Positions 18,257 through 27,611 are shown, counted from the first letter of the stretch. The stretch is DNA of 64,000 nucleotides from Ruminococcus sp. (GCA_004555265.1 SFIQ01000001.1:131163-195162); one strand, 5' to 3'. The notes: a model not told the origin generated them from the sequence alone. Translations and numbers: made by a program.

Positions 18257-19091
18257 TTTTTTGCTCCCTCACTAACGCGTCCGTCATTTTCGCCGCCAAA
18301 GCAGCCGCGCGCACATGGTGTACGCGAATAAAATCTGTTCCGCCGGCTATGGCAAGCGTATCTGCCGCAAGCGTTCCGTATAGGCGGTCTTCTCCATCGG
18401 CCGCGGTTTCGTTTGCCACCACGCGCTTGCAGGAAAGTGCCGTCAGCAAGGCACGGTCTTTCTGCTTTAATGTAGAAATATTGCGTATCAACTCTAAATT
18501 GTCCGCATGGCTTTTCCCGAAACCGATACCCATATCAAAGCAAATCTGTTCTGCCGATATACCGCACGATGCGCATTTTTTCTGCATACGGTCAAAAAAG
18601 GAAAGCACATCTTGCGTTACGCCGTTCGGATATTCTGCGACGGTATCCGAATCGCTGTTGCCGCTGTGCATGACAATCCACCCTGCGCGATACCGACGTA
18701 CGACATCTGCCATTCGCTCAGAAAATACGCCGCTGACATCATTCACGATCTGCGCGCCGTTTTGCAAGGCATATTCCGCAACAAGCGGGTAGAATGTATC
18801 CACGGAAATCGGAATTTTCACGCGCTTTGCAATCAACGGCAAAAACTGTTGGAGCACGTGCAACTCCTGTGCGTCCGTAAGCGGGGTGTGCCCCGGTCGC
18901 GTTGACTGTGCGCCGATATCCAACAAATCCGCGCCGTCTTTTTCCATTTCGAGTGCGTGTTCCAATGCAACTTGCGGAGAATTCCATTTTCCGCCGTCAA
19001 AAAAAGAGTCCGGTGTCACATTCAAAATTCCCATAATATAGGTTCGGGTATTTAGCGGGAACGAAAAACCGTTTCCTTGAAAATAGTACAT
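18249..19091 (-). CDS. folP: Dihydropteroate synthase
   Basis: 280 residues from ATG at 19091, immediately after the folE stop with GGGGG upstream; a longer frame reading into folE is not used. Both family signatures are visible: MGILNVTPDSFFDGG near 22-36 and DIGAQSTRPG near 60-70. The second usually reads GGxSTRPG, so the GA variation is slightly unusual. VNDVSG near 118, MH near 145 and the C-terminal FIRVHHV are also present. It condenses p-aminobenzoate with the pterin pyrophosphate and is the target of sulfonamides. Confidence 0.97.
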   Translation of the reverse strand: MYYFQGNGFSFPLNTRTYIMGILNVTPDSFFDGGKWNSPQVALEHALEMEKDGADLLDIGAQSTRPGHTPLTDAQELHVLQQFLPLIAKRVKIPISVDTFYPLVAEYALQNGAQIVNDVSGVFSERMADVVRRYRAGWIVMHSGNSDSDTVAEYPNGVTQDVLSFFDRMQKKCASCGISAEQICFDMGIGFGKSHADNLELIRNISTLKQKDRALLTALSCKRVVANETAADGEDRLYGTLAADTLAIAGGTDFIRVHHVRAAALAAKMTDALVREQKNG

Positions 19092-19092
19092 T

Positions 19093-19653
19093 TTAATCCC
19101 CCCGCAACAGCGACATTGCCTCCGCGCGCGTGCGCGCGTCCTTTCGCATAATCCCGCGCAAAGCCGAGGTCTGCGTTTTTGCCCCTGCAGCGCGTGCACC
19201 GCGCATCGTCATACAAAGATGCTCTGCCTCAATGACCACAGCAATCCCCTTCGGCGACAAATTCTCCTCTAAAAAATCGGCAATCTGTGAGGTCAACCGT
19301 TCTTGCAGCTGCGGTTTCTTTGAAAAACTGTCAACAATTCTCGCAAGTTTTGACAGCCCGATCACCTTGCCGTCGGACGGAATATAGGCAATATGCGCTT
19401 TGCCGACAAACGGCAATAAATGATGCTCGCACATAGAATACATCGGAATATCGCGTACAACAACCATTTCGTCATTGTTGGATTCGTTAAATATTTTCAA
19501 GTGCCGTTTCGGGTCATCCTCCATCCCCGCAAAAATCTCTGCGTACATATTCGCCACACGCTTTGGTGTTTCCTGCAACCCTTCGCGGTCGGGGTCTTCC
19601 CCGATTGCCGATAAAATCTCTCTGACAGCATTTTCAATCCGTTGCTTATCCAT
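19093..19653 (-). CDS. folE: GTP cyclohydrolase I
   Basis: 186 residues. The zinc ligands are visible in CEHHLLPF near 75 and in EAEHLCMTMRG near 143, and the active-site segment GLSKLARIVD lies near 98. It opens the GTP ring to dihydroneopterin triphosphate, the first step of folate synthesis. It is the first of four consecutive folate genes (folE-folP-folB-folK), all overlapping or abutting. The pathway's dedicated DHNTP pyrophosphatase, pabA/B and folC are not in the window. Confidence 0.97.
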   Translation of the reverse strand: MDKQRIENAVREILSAIGEDPDREGLQETPKRVANMYAEIFAGMEDDPKRHLKIFNESNNDEMVVVRDIPMYSMCEHHLLPFVGKAHIAYIPSDGKVIGLSKLARIVDSFSKKPQLQERLTSQIADFLEENLSPKGIAVVIEAEHLCMTMRGARAAGAKTQTSALRGIMRKDARTRAEAMSLLRGD

Positions 19654-19671
19654 AAACCTTTACTCCTTATC

Positions 19672-20814
19672 TCATACAAATGCAAACTGTATTGTCAGCA
19701 TTTGCGCATCTTGCACATACATAATATCAGAATACTTTTTCAAAAAACTGCGGTCAGCCTTTTGCGCCAAAGTGTAAATCTCGCCGTTATCAATTAAATC
19801 GGCAAATGCTTCTGCATAGATTTCGCTGTTTGTAAAACGGATTTCAAATGTTTTTTCACCGTTTTGCACTGCCTTTTTCATCGTGTCCTCTATGCGCGCG
19901 CGGGCAGCGGTATTGTATTCCGCAAACAACAAATGCTCGTACACAAAGTAATTATACTGTTCATAAATACATTGATTGTCCGACGGCGACATATCCAGGT
20001 GATTGCCTTGTACATCCGCATCTGACACATTAAAATACGAATGGCTATATCGGTCAATGGCAACGGAATCCATATCGTCCCAGGTGGCATCTACATAATA
20101 ATGCTGTCCTTCTAAAATGACCAAGTTCCACATATGTCCCTCGGATTCCCCTGTGGCATTGATGCCTGTTCCGGTTACCAGATAATTTTGAATACCGACA
20201 CGGTTCAATAAAAGCTGGAACGCCCTTGCGTACCCTTCGCAAACCGCCCTACCGCCGACTAATGCGTCAAACGCTGTATACCCCGAGCCGTCTGCAGTTT
20301 CATAGACCAAGCGTGCACAAACCGCATCATGCAAATACAACTCGATTGCATACACATCGGCATTTGACGGAACACCGTTTAATACTTCCTGCACCGCCGA
20401 TTCCAACGCCGCGGCATTTGCGTTACAGGTTTCACGGTCGCAAGTATACTGTGGTACAAAATAGGCTTTTGCACCGCGCTTTACAATTTGGCTTTCATTT
20501 TGCATACACAGTAAGTCCGGATTGTCATAGGACAACGCCTGAAACATTTTTTGGAATTCTTCTTCTGAAAGAACGGGAATTTCAATTTCATCCGGATGAT
20601 TCCGAATCTGTGCAAGAATGCGGTTGTATGCAATCTTTCCGTCCGCAGATAACGACGAATAATAATACAGCACCCGTTCTTGGGGGTCAAAAGTCAACTG
20701 CTCCTCCGCCTGTGAAAAATCCGTTGGAATCCACATTTGGAAATCCACACACTTCACAAGAATGAAGAGCCATATCAATATTGCCGTAATCAAAAGTATA
20801 CAGGCTTTTTTCAT
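19672..20814 (-). CDS. Transglutaminase-like domain protein, membrane anchored
   Basis: 380 residues with an N-terminal signal-anchor (residues 4-24). The transglutaminase-like core lies near 170-260. The catalytic Cys is in GGRAVCEGYARAF, the His in SEGHMWNLV and the Asp in YYVDATWDD, so the triad is complete. Clostridial homologues are exported and are thought to act on wall-associated protein or peptide; the substrate is unknown. AAGGAG precedes ATG. It lies between the LCP-like gene (10 bp) and folE (19 bp) in one apparent transcript. Confidence 0.82.
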   Translation of the reverse strand: MKKACILLITAILIWLFILVKCVDFQMWIPTDFSQAEEQLTFDPQERVLYYYSSLSADGKIAYNRILAQIRNHPDEIEIPVLSEEEFQKMFQALSYDNPDLLCMQNESQIVKRGAKAYFVPQYTCDRETCNANAAALESAVQEVLNGVPSNADVYAIELYLHDAVCARLVYETADGSGYTAFDALVGGRAVCEGYARAFQLLLNRVGIQNYLVTGTGINATGESEGHMWNLVILEGQHYYVDATWDDMDSVAIDRYSHSYFNVSDADVQGNHLDMSPSDNQCIYEQYNYFVYEHLLFAEYNTAARARIEDTMKKAVQNGEKTFEIRFTNSEIYAEAFADLIDNGEIYTLAQKADRSFLKKYSDIMYVQDAQMLTIQFAFV

Positions 20815-20823
20815 ACCGTCTCC

Positions 20824-21666
20824 TTATTGCGCGCTTTGCAACGGCTCAACCGTCACGGAATCGCGCAATGCAATATACACATTGACAAGACCGTTTGTAT
20901 CCGTTAAATCCACAATCGAAAAATCTGTATCGGAAAGATTAAACAATGTGTTGAATTGTTTTTCGCGGTTGTTTGTGGCCATAGACTGTAAGGTATCTTC
21001 TACCAAAGCGGCAGTTGCCCGGCTTTTGCCGTTTACATCGGCATAGCGCAAATATTTCGTGAACAAATCTCCTGTAAGCGTTTGCACACCTGCATCTAAA
21101 TACAAACTGAAATCTTCGCCGCGGTAGGCAATCGGTGCAAATATTTCCATCGAAATATCCCCCACTGCTGAAATTGCCTTTTTTAAGTTACTTTCCGTCA
21201 ACTTAATATATCGGTCGATTTGTATGCCGTATGCAGACGAAACCGCATTTTTCAAGCCCGCCATACCGTTTTTTTCAAATATCGTCTGAAAATCAGCCTC
21301 CGAGCTTGGAGCGGCGAGGGTGTTCGTATCCAAAGCGCACACAGACAGTACATTCTTTTCGGCATCGGTGCGCAAAATGGCCAACAATGTAAGTTGATTA
21401 TCGGTATCACAGCAAAGCAACAGCACAGCGGAATCCCGTACAACCACGGGAAGAACCGATTCGGTGGTTGTTTCGGCGGTTGTGTCCGCATCGTCCGGCG
21501 ATTGCAACAGATTTTGCAAATCAAAATTTAATGATTTCATAAAAATTAAAGTTGACACACTGCCAAACACCAAAACAAAAGCGACAAACGCGACAATAAA
21601 CGCACGAAAGCGCTTTGTTTTTTCCTGTTTTTCGCTTGTAAAGCGAAGTTCTTTTTTCTTGCGCAT
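20824..21666 (-). CDS. LytR-CpsA-Psr (LCP)-like domain protein, probably degenerate
   Basis: 280 residues. One membrane helix (residues 22-45) precedes an extracytoplasmic domain with the LCP outline: AVLLLCCDTD...LLAILRTDAEKNVLSV, then GLKNAVSSAYGIQIDRYIKL, then a GDISMEI segment. However, the phosphate-binding arginine of the SIPRDT motif is replaced (ALDTNT), and the GGV motif is GDI. Real LCP proteins attach wall polymers to peptidoglycan; this one may be catalytically inactive or regulatory. The polymer cluster at the left end is a possible partner. Confidence is high for the family, low for activity. Confidence 0.7.
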   Translation of the reverse strand: MRKKKELRFTSEKQEKTKRFRAFIVAFVAFVLVFGSVSTLIFMKSLNFDLQNLLQSPDDADTTAETTTESVLPVVVRDSAVLLLCCDTDNQLTLLAILRTDAEKNVLSVCALDTNTLAAPSSEADFQTIFEKNGMAGLKNAVSSAYGIQIDRYIKLTESNLKKAISAVGDISMEIFAPIAYRGEDFSLYLDAGVQTLTGDLFTKYLRYADVNGKSRATAALVEDTLQSMATNNREKQFNTLFNLSDTDFSIVDLTDTNGLVNVYIALRDSVTVEPLQSAQ

Positions 21667-21702
21667 CCCGTCAGCTCCCGTCGCGTGTAATAAAACAAGA
21701 AT

Positions 21703-21730
21703 AGTATAGCATATTCCGTACGGATTTAAA
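21703..21730 (-). promoter_or_regulatory. Putative promoter upstream of the LCP-like/folate operon
   Basis: A good -10 (TATACT at 21703-21708) has only a weak -35 (TTTAAA-like) about 16 bases upstream. It lies between the MFS terminator and the LCP start, where a promoter for the six-gene run is needed. Confidence 0.45.
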
Positions 21731-21746
21731 AGTAAAATCGGTAAAT

Positions 21747-21780
21747 AAAAAAACGGGACTGCAAAAAAATGCAGTCCCGT
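21747..21780 (-). terminator. Rho-independent terminator after the MFS gene
   Basis: An 11-bp stem (ACGGGACTGCA and its complement) encloses a loop of seven T on the minus strand, followed by TTTTTTATTT. It sits 10 bp after the MFS stop and insulates the LCP/folate operon. Confidence 0.9.
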
Positions 21781-21790
21781 AAAAATTGTT

Positions 21791-23164
21791 TTAAATATTC
21801 GTATCAGGCTGATATTTCTTTTTCAATATCACAACCGGAATTAAAATGAAAATTGCCACTGCGGCGGACGCCCAAAACATTACGGCGCCCGGTGCCGATG
21901 TGACCACACCGTATTCATTGGTATAGGTAACCGACGAAACCCGACATACCAAATTCCCAATAAACGGACCGACAATCATCGGAATCAATACATAGAAAAT
22001 CATACGAATGCCCTGAAACACACCGACTTTCCCCGCAGGCATAAAGTCACGCACCGAAGCGTTGGTGGCAATGGAGAACAGCGCCCAACCTAACAGCGCG
22101 GGCACGGCACAGACGAAAAACACCACCACATTCTCAGCAAAGCCTGCGGCGACAAGCCCTGCCACATACAACAGAACCGAAAAAATCAAGAATTTCTCTT
22201 TGCCGATTTTGTCCATCAAATTTCCGGTGAAAACAAGCAAAGCAATCGCGGCAATAACAACAACCGCCGCCAAAATGACGGTTGTCGGTGTTAAGGACGA
22301 CAAAATGCTGTTCAAGCTGAAATTTAAAACATTCCCGAGATAGATGAATATATACGGAAAAAAGACTTGAAACGCCGTAGCAGACAGGCAATACGCCGTG
22401 AGCGCCAAATACAAGCGTTTATTATCTTTGACAACCGAGGGCTTAAAGCCATACAGCAAATCCTTCAAATAGGATTCGCTGACCTCGGTATGGATTTCGC
22501 CATCTTTCAATGATACCAAACCGATGACACCGCAAACGGTAACAATCGCACCGAGCACGAGGAAAAAGACATCGTAACCGATACCGCTGACAGCCCCTGC
22601 AAGCCCCATAACCGCCGCAGTTGCAAGCAAAGGTAAAATGGCCAAAACACTTTCAACCGTTGCGCGGTTTTGGGTGGAAGAAACATCCGTAACCCACGCA
22701 TTAAACGCCGCATCATTGCCGCCGGAACCGATAAATGACATCACACAGTCCATCACAATCACAATCGCAACGGTAACGGTTAAAATCTGAATTTCATCCG
22801 TGAAATGAAACAAAGACGCCGTGTTATCCCGAGAAATCACACCGAAAACTGCCGTCGTGAGCCCCCACAGGATATAACCGAACGCAATAAACCGTTTGCG
22901 ATTGCCAACCTTATCACTCCAAGTTCCGAATAAAAAGGTTGCGCCAACTGCACAAAGCGCGCTGAGCGCCACCATCAAGTTGATTGCTGTCATCACATCA
23001 ATGGAACGGTCCACCGCAATTTGGGAAGCGCCGTTGTAAATCGCATTATATAAGAAGGTGTTAAACAGCATATTTTCAACAGCCCACGCAATTTGCCCCA
23101 TAAAACCAAACAGAATTACATTGAACCAAATACGCCCGCCGAGTTTTGATGTGTTCTTTGCCAT
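21791..23164 (-). CDS. Major facilitator superfamily transporter (GPH/SLC45-like)
   Basis: 457 residues with about 12 membrane helices. GTWSDKVGNRKRFI near residues 82-95 is the conserved loop 2-3 motif of the superfamily, and DKIGKEKFL near 318 is its counterpart in the second half. The N-terminal GFMGQIAWAVENMLFN resembles sugar or glycoside:cation symporters of the GPH group. The substrate is unknown. GGAGGG precedes ATG. The gene is bounded by terminators on both sides, so it is monocistronic, and an inverted repeat lies just upstream of its ribosome site. Confidence 0.85.
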   Translation of the reverse strand: MAKNTSKLGGRIWFNVILFGFMGQIAWAVENMLFNTFLYNAIYNGASQIAVDRSIDVMTAINLMVALSALCAVGATFLFGTWSDKVGNRKRFIAFGYILWGLTTAVFGVISRDNTASLFHFTDEIQILTVTVAIVIVMDCVMSFIGSGGNDAAFNAWVTDVSSTQNRATVESVLAILPLLATAAVMGLAGAVSGIGYDVFFLVLGAIVTVCGVIGLVSLKDGEIHTEVSESYLKDLLYGFKPSVVKDNKRLYLALTAYCLSATAFQVFFPYIFIYLGNVLNFSLNSILSSLTPTTVILAAVVVIAAIALLVFTGNLMDKIGKEKFLIFSVLLYVAGLVAAGFAENVVVFFVCAVPALLGWALFSIATNASVRDFMPAGKVGVFQGIRMIFYVLIPMIVGPFIGNLVCRVSSVTYTNEYGVVTSAPGAVMFWASAAVAIFILIPVVILKKKYQPDTNI

Positions 23165-23176
23165 ACAATCCCTCCG

Positions 23177-23204
23177 CTATACTTTTTTAACAAAAAAAGT
23201 ATAG
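23177..23204 (-). promoter_or_regulatory. Inverted repeat upstream of the MFS gene (operator or leader hairpin)
   Basis: CTATACTTTTTT and its complement flank AAC, 12 bases upstream of the MFS start codon. One arm contains TATACT and could be a -10 region. It may be a repressor-binding site or an mRNA hairpin near the ribosome site. Confidence 0.45.
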
Positions 23205-23244
23205 CATAAGAAATAAAGAAATGCAATATTGCCAAAAAGAAAAA

Positions 23245-23281
23245 GGATACTGTAAAAAACTTTCGTTATTTTACAGCTCCT
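23245..23281 (-). terminator. Terminator after clpX (repeated terminator family)
   Basis: A CTGTAAAA stem with a CGAAAG-type loop on the minus strand is followed by TATCCTTTTTC. It is a slightly degenerate copy of the hairpin found at 17355, 38095 and 50666. Confidence 0.8.
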
Positions 23282-23294
23282 TCTATCTTTTGGG

Positions 23295-24587
23295 TTAGCC
23301 GGCATCTCGCGGGGTTTTCGCTCCGGAGACTTTTCCGGCCGAGGATGTTTCCGTCAACGGTTTTTCACCGTTTATGACACAGCCCTTTGTGACAATCACC
23401 TTGTGAACCGTTGTGTTGGACGGAATTTCATACATAATCGGCAACAGTGTTTTTTCCATAATCGCCCGAAGTCCGCGTGCACCCGTATTCTTTTCCAGCG
23501 TTAAATCAGCAATCGCCTCCAGAGCATCGGGCTGGAATTCCAACGTGACGCCGTCCATTTGGAACAACGCCGCATACTGCTTCAAGAGCGCATTTTTGGG
23601 CTCGGAAAGAATCTGAATTAACGCGTCGCGATTCAGGTTATTGAGTGTGGTAATGACCGGTAAACGCCCGACAAGCTCGGGAATTAAACCGTATTTCACC
23701 AAATCCTGCGGAATCACTTTTGAATAGATTTTATCCGCATCGGTTTTCTCCGCAGAGACCAATTCACTGCCGAAGCCTAACACCTTATTACCTGTGCGCT
23801 TTTCTACGATTTTTTCAATCCCGTCAAACGCACCGCCGCAAATAAAAAGGATGTTGGTGGTATCAATTTGAATGAACTCCTGCTGCGGATGCTTTCTGCC
23901 ACCTTGCGGAGGCACATTGGAAACCGTACCCTCCAAAATTTTCAACAGTGCCTGTTGTACGCCCTCACCGCTGACATCGCGCGTAATAGAGGGATTTTCG
24001 GACTTTCGCGCAATTTTGTCGATTTCGTCTACATAGATAATGCCTTTTTCGGCACGCTCCACATCAAAATCCGCAGCCTGTATCAGGCGCAACAAAATAT
24101 TTTCGACATCTTCGCCGACATAGCCCGCCTCTGTCAGCGTTGTTGCATCTGCAATCGCGAAGGGAACATCTAAAATCTCTGCCAAGGTCTGCGCAAGCAT
24201 GGTTTTGCCGACACCCGTAGGGCCTAACAAAATCACATTGCTTTTTTGGATATTAACATCCGACTTTTGGCCATAGTAAATACGCTTATAGTGGTTATAC
24301 ACCGCTACGCTGAGCGCGACCTTCGCATCATCCTGCCCGATGACATATTCGTCGAGGTGTGCCTTAATCTCCTGCGGCTTCGGTAAAACCTTTTCCGCCT
24401 TAGCGGCAGACTTTCTTTTGCCGCGGGCGGCAGGTGCGCCATCCTCCACAATTTCCATACAAAGCTCTATGCATTCATCGCAAATACATACGCCGGGGCC
24501 TGCAATCAGCTTTTCAACTTCGTCCTGAGATTTGCCGCAGAAAGAACAACGCACGGTTTTTTCTCTGCTGTCGTTATCTCTCGCCAT
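23295..24587 (-). CDS. clpX: ATP-dependent Clp protease ATP-binding subunit ClpX
   Basis: 430 residues. The N-terminal zinc-binding domain has CSFCGKSQDEV and CICDECIELC (four Cys). The AAA+ domain has Walker A GPTGVGKTMLAQ near 127, Walker B IIYVDEIDKI near 192, the RKSENPSITRDVSGEGVQQALL pore/sensor segment, an IGF-type loop variant (VLGFGSE near 280) and the sensor-2 GARGLRAIME near 378. It unfolds tagged proteins and feeds them to ClpP in the cytoplasm. It follows clpP by 24 bp. Confidence 0.98.
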   Translation of the reverse strand: MARDNDSREKTVRCSFCGKSQDEVEKLIAGPGVCICDECIELCMEIVEDGAPAARGKRKSAAKAEKVLPKPQEIKAHLDEYVIGQDDAKVALSVAVYNHYKRIYYGQKSDVNIQKSNVILLGPTGVGKTMLAQTLAEILDVPFAIADATTLTEAGYVGEDVENILLRLIQAADFDVERAEKGIIYVDEIDKIARKSENPSITRDVSGEGVQQALLKILEGTVSNVPPQGGRKHPQQEFIQIDTTNILFICGGAFDGIEKIVEKRTGNKVLGFGSELVSAEKTDADKIYSKVIPQDLVKYGLIPELVGRLPVITTLNNLNRDALIQILSEPKNALLKQYAALFQMDGVTLEFQPDALEAIADLTLEKNTGARGLRAIMEKTLLPIMYEIPSNTTVHKVIVTKGCVINGEKPLTETSSAGKVSGAKTPRDAG

Positions 24588-24611
24588 AGTAAAAGTTCTC
24601 CTTAGAAGCTC

Positions 24612-25193
24612 TTATCGTTTATAAAAAATCTTATCCACCAAGCCGTAATCCAGCGCTTCCTCCGCCGACAGGAAGTTGTCGCGCTCGGTATCGCGCGCAA
24701 TCTGCTCAATCGGTTTACCGGTATTTTCTGCCAAAATCTTATTGAGTTTTTCACGCGTGCGCAAAATGTGGCGTGCAACAATATCGATTTCGGTTGCCTG
24801 CCCCTGCGCACCGCCGCTGGGCTGATGAATCATAATTTCGCTGTTCGGCAAAGCATAGCGCTTGCCCTTTGCACCGGACGACAGCAAAAATGCCCCCATA
24901 CTTGCCGCCATACCCATACAAATGGTGGAAACATCACATTTGATGTACTGCATTGTGTCATAAATCGCAAGACCTGCGGTCACAGAGCCGCCGGGACTGT
25001 TGATATACAAACTGATGTCTTTTTCATTATCCTGCCCTTCGAGGTACAAAAGCTGTGCCACGACCAAGCTCGCTGTTGCGTCGTTGACTTCATCCGAAAG
25101 CACAATGATGCGGTCATTGAGCAAGCGTGAATAAATATCGTACGAACGCTCGCCACGACTGGTCTGTTCAACAACATAAGGAACCAATGCCAT
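24612..25193 (-). CDS. clpP: ATP-dependent Clp protease proteolytic subunit
   Basis: 193 residues, the full length. The catalytic triad is visible: Ser in GMAASMGAFLL near 97, His in IMIHQPSGG near 122, Asp in ARDTERDNFL near 171. It starts MALVPYVVEQT, the conserved N-terminal loop region. It forms the tetradecameric chamber used by ClpX. AGGAGGT lies upstream. Gene order tig-clpP-clpX is conserved across Firmicutes and many other bacteria. Confidence 0.98.
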   Translation of the reverse strand: MALVPYVVEQTSRGERSYDIYSRLLNDRIIVLSDEVNDATASLVVAQLLYLEGQDNEKDISLYINSPGGSVTAGLAIYDTMQYIKCDVSTICMGMAASMGAFLLSSGAKGKRYALPNSEIMIHQPSGGAQGQATEIDIVARHILRTREKLNKILAENTGKPIEQIARDTERDNFLSAEEALDYGLVDKIFYKR

Positions 25194-25321
25194 AAATAAT
25201 ACCTCCTAAATTTCAACGGTGAAACGCGCAAAGCCTCCGCAAGACTGCGGAAAGCGTTCTGCGCGCCCACCGTAAAGTAAGACCGAATTCAGTATTGACA
25301 GAGAAAATAAGAGTTAATCAC

Positions 25322-26767
25322 TTATTCTTCGGTTTCTGCCTTTTTTGCGGTTTTCTTAGCAGCCGTTTTCTTCTCAGCCGGTTTTTTCTCAGCAGCCTTC
25401 TTGGGCGCCGCTTTCTTTGCCGCAGGCTTCTTTTCCCCTTCTGCCTTGTCATCCTTCTTCGCGGCGGTCTTTTTCGCAGCGGCTTTTTCCTCGGTAACGA
25501 CTGCATTGTCTACGATGAAATCCATTGCCTTTTTCGCCTGTAAGTCTTTGGTAAGGGCTTCTTCGGAAACTGCCTTTTTCACGGCTTCAATATCCATATT
25601 GTATGCGTCGGCAAACTTCTTATATTCCGCTTCCAACTCTTCTTCCAAAACGGTGATTTTCTCAACTTCGATAATCTTTTCAATCGCCAAATCAAGCTTC
25701 ACCTGTTTTTCGGCAGAGGCTTTATAACCCTCACGGAATTTTTCAACATCCATACCTGTGTACTGCAAATAGGTTTTCAAATCCAAGCCCTGCATTTGCA
25801 ATCTGTACGCAAACTCGTCGATGTTACTGTCGATTTTCTTTTCAATCATCGCCTGCGGGATTTCCGCTTTAACGCCATCCGCAACCATTTCCATCAACGC
25901 ATTGTTCACTTCGTTATCCGCTTCTGCTTTTTTGGATTTTTCAAGGTCAGCCTTGATGCTCTTTTTCAGTTCCTCTACGGTATCTTTATCGCTGACATCT
26001 TTAACGAATTCATCATCCAAAGCAGGAAGCTCTTTCACTTTGATTTCGTGCAGTTTGATTTTGAATACGGCATCTTTATCAGCAAGCCCTTCGTGGTAGT
26101 CCTTCGGGAATTTCACATTGACATCGAATTCCTCACCGGTTTTGTGCCCGATAATCTGATCTTCAAAGCCCGGAACAAACTGTCCGGAACCGATGGTCAG
26201 CTCATAGCCTTCCGCCTTGCCGCCTTCAAATGCCTCGCCGTCTACATAGCCATCAAAATCGATGACGGTGATGTCACCTTTTTTCACGGCTCTGTCTTCC
26301 ACAGTAACCATACGCGCATTCTGTTCCAGCATACGGTTGAGTTCCGCTTTAACTTCATCCGCGGAAACCTTGCAGGACTTCTTGGTGGCTTTTAAGCCTT
26401 TGTATTCGCCAAGTTCGATTTCCGGTTTGACGGTTACTTTTAACTTTAAGACAACGCCGTCCTTGCCCATTTCGGGAACTTCCAAATCGAAGGGCGTGTC
26501 CACAATTTCAAGCCCGGCTTCTTTGATGGCCTCCTCGACAGCGTCGGGATATAAAATCTCCAAAGCGTCTTCATAGAAAACGCCTTCGCCGTACATTTTC
26601 TCGATGAAAGAACGAGGTGCTTTACCTTTTCTGAACCCGTGAACGGTGATGTTCTTTCTCTGCTTGAGATAAGCTTTATTCACCGCCGCCTCAAAGGCAG
26701 CGCCGTCAATCGCAATCTCCAGCTGCCAGGTGTTTGTCTCGACCTTGTTGGATGATTTTAAACTCAT
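25322..26767 (-). CDS. tig: Trigger factor with an unusual Lys/Ala-rich C-terminal tail
   Basis: 481 residues; classical trigger factors have about 430. The ribosome-docking loop GFRKGKAPRSF lies near residue 45, the FKBP-type isomerase domain near 155-245 and the helical chaperone body to about 425. The last 55 residues are a low-complexity tail of AAKK/EKKPA units ending in KAETEE, similar to histone-H1-like tails. It folds nascent chains at the exit tunnel; the tail could add RNA or ribosome affinity (inference). GGAGGAA precedes ATG. Confidence 0.95.
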   Translation of the reverse strand: MSLKSSNKVETNTWQLEIAIDGAAFEAAVNKAYLKQRKNITVHGFRKGKAPRSFIEKMYGEGVFYEDALEILYPDAVEEAIKEAGLEIVDTPFDLEVPEMGKDGVVLKLKVTVKPEIELGEYKGLKATKKSCKVSADEVKAELNRMLEQNARMVTVEDRAVKKGDITVIDFDGYVDGEAFEGGKAEGYELTIGSGQFVPGFEDQIIGHKTGEEFDVNVKFPKDYHEGLADKDAVFKIKLHEIKVKELPALDDEFVKDVSDKDTVEELKKSIKADLEKSKKAEADNEVNNALMEMVADGVKAEIPQAMIEKKIDSNIDEFAYRLQMQGLDLKTYLQYTGMDVEKFREGYKASAEKQVKLDLAIEKIIEVEKITVLEEELEAEYKKFADAYNMDIEAVKKAVSEEALTKDLQAKKAMDFIVDNAVVTEEKAAAKKTAAKKDDKAEGEKKPAAKKAAPKKAAEKKPAEKKTAAKKTAKKAETEE

Positions 26768-26842
26768 TTACATATTCCTCCTGAATTGTAAAGCATTAAC
26801 TTACTTATTATAACAGAATGCATTGAAAAATGCTACCCTTTT

Positions 26843-27541
26843 TTACGATTTTATTATTTCTATCACTTTTGGACAAAATTTCAGGTAATCCCCCGATAAA
26901 AGTGCAAATTTTGTGCCATAAAATGTGTCCTGAAACGCCAAATGCGCCGCGCCGCCGTGTAAATGGGCATAATAGCAACGGGAAATTTGTTCGTCTTTCA
27001 GTAAATCCAAAAACGGTGCGCATTGCTGTGTCAAGGAAATCGGCGGGTAATGGAGAAATACGATCGGTTCACCGCCGAGTGCGCGCCCGGCATCAATGGA
27101 GGTTTTCAAACGCTGCACCTCGCGAAGCATAACCTTGTCCGGCTCGCTTTGTGTATCGTCATAAAACCAACCGCGTGTGCCGCAAATGCTGAAACCGCCG
27201 ACGCGATACGCATTGTTATGCAAAATGTGCAAGGTAGAAAAGCCGTTATTTTCAAAAAATGCTTCCATTTTACGGCGCGTGTTCCACCAATAATCATGAT
27301 TGCCCTTTAAAATAATTTTTTGCCCGGGCAAAGCGTCTAAATACGCAAAATCCGCTTTTGCCTGTTCCAATGACATCGCCCACGAAATATCGCCCATTAA
27401 GACAACCGTATCCGAAGGCGCAACCAAGGCATGCCAATTTTTTGTGAGACGCTCGACATAATCGTCCCACCCTTTAAAGATATTCATTGGCTTGTCCGTT
27501 GAAAAGGACAAATGCGTATCTCCGATAGCAAAAATTGACAT
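26843..27541 (-). CDS. Metallophosphoesterase
   Basis: 232 residues from ATG at 27541, which follows GAGG at 8 bases; the frame extends 5 codons further. The calcineurin-like motifs are in order: IGDTHLS (D-x-H) near 6, GDISW near 58 (GD), GNHDYWW near 92 (GNHD), and HYPP plus HLHGG near 168-195. It is a cytoplasmic metal-dependent phosphoesterase of the YkuE/YaeI-like type; the substrate is unknown. It is divergent from the small DUF1540 gene. Confidence 0.9.
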   Translation of the reverse strand: MSIFAIGDTHLSFSTDKPMNIFKGWDDYVERLTKNWHALVAPSDTVVLMGDISWAMSLEQAKADFAYLDALPGQKIILKGNHDYWWNTRRKMEAFFENNGFSTLHILHNNAYRVGGFSICGTRGWFYDDTQSEPDKVMLREVQRLKTSIDAGRALGGEPIVFLHYPPISLTQQCAPFLDLLKDEQISRCYYAHLHGGAAHLAFQDTFYGTKFALLSGDYLKFCPKVIEIIKS

Positions 27542-27611
27542 TATTGATAACCTCATTTATGCATAAATGCAATGAAAACTCAAAAACTACGGTTGAAAGG
27601 AGGCAAACAAA

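Noticed and set aside
19092..19199. Longer folP start reading into folE
   Set aside because: ATG at 19091 has a GGGGG ribosome site right after the folE stop, and the N-terminus then matches other dihydropteroate synthases.
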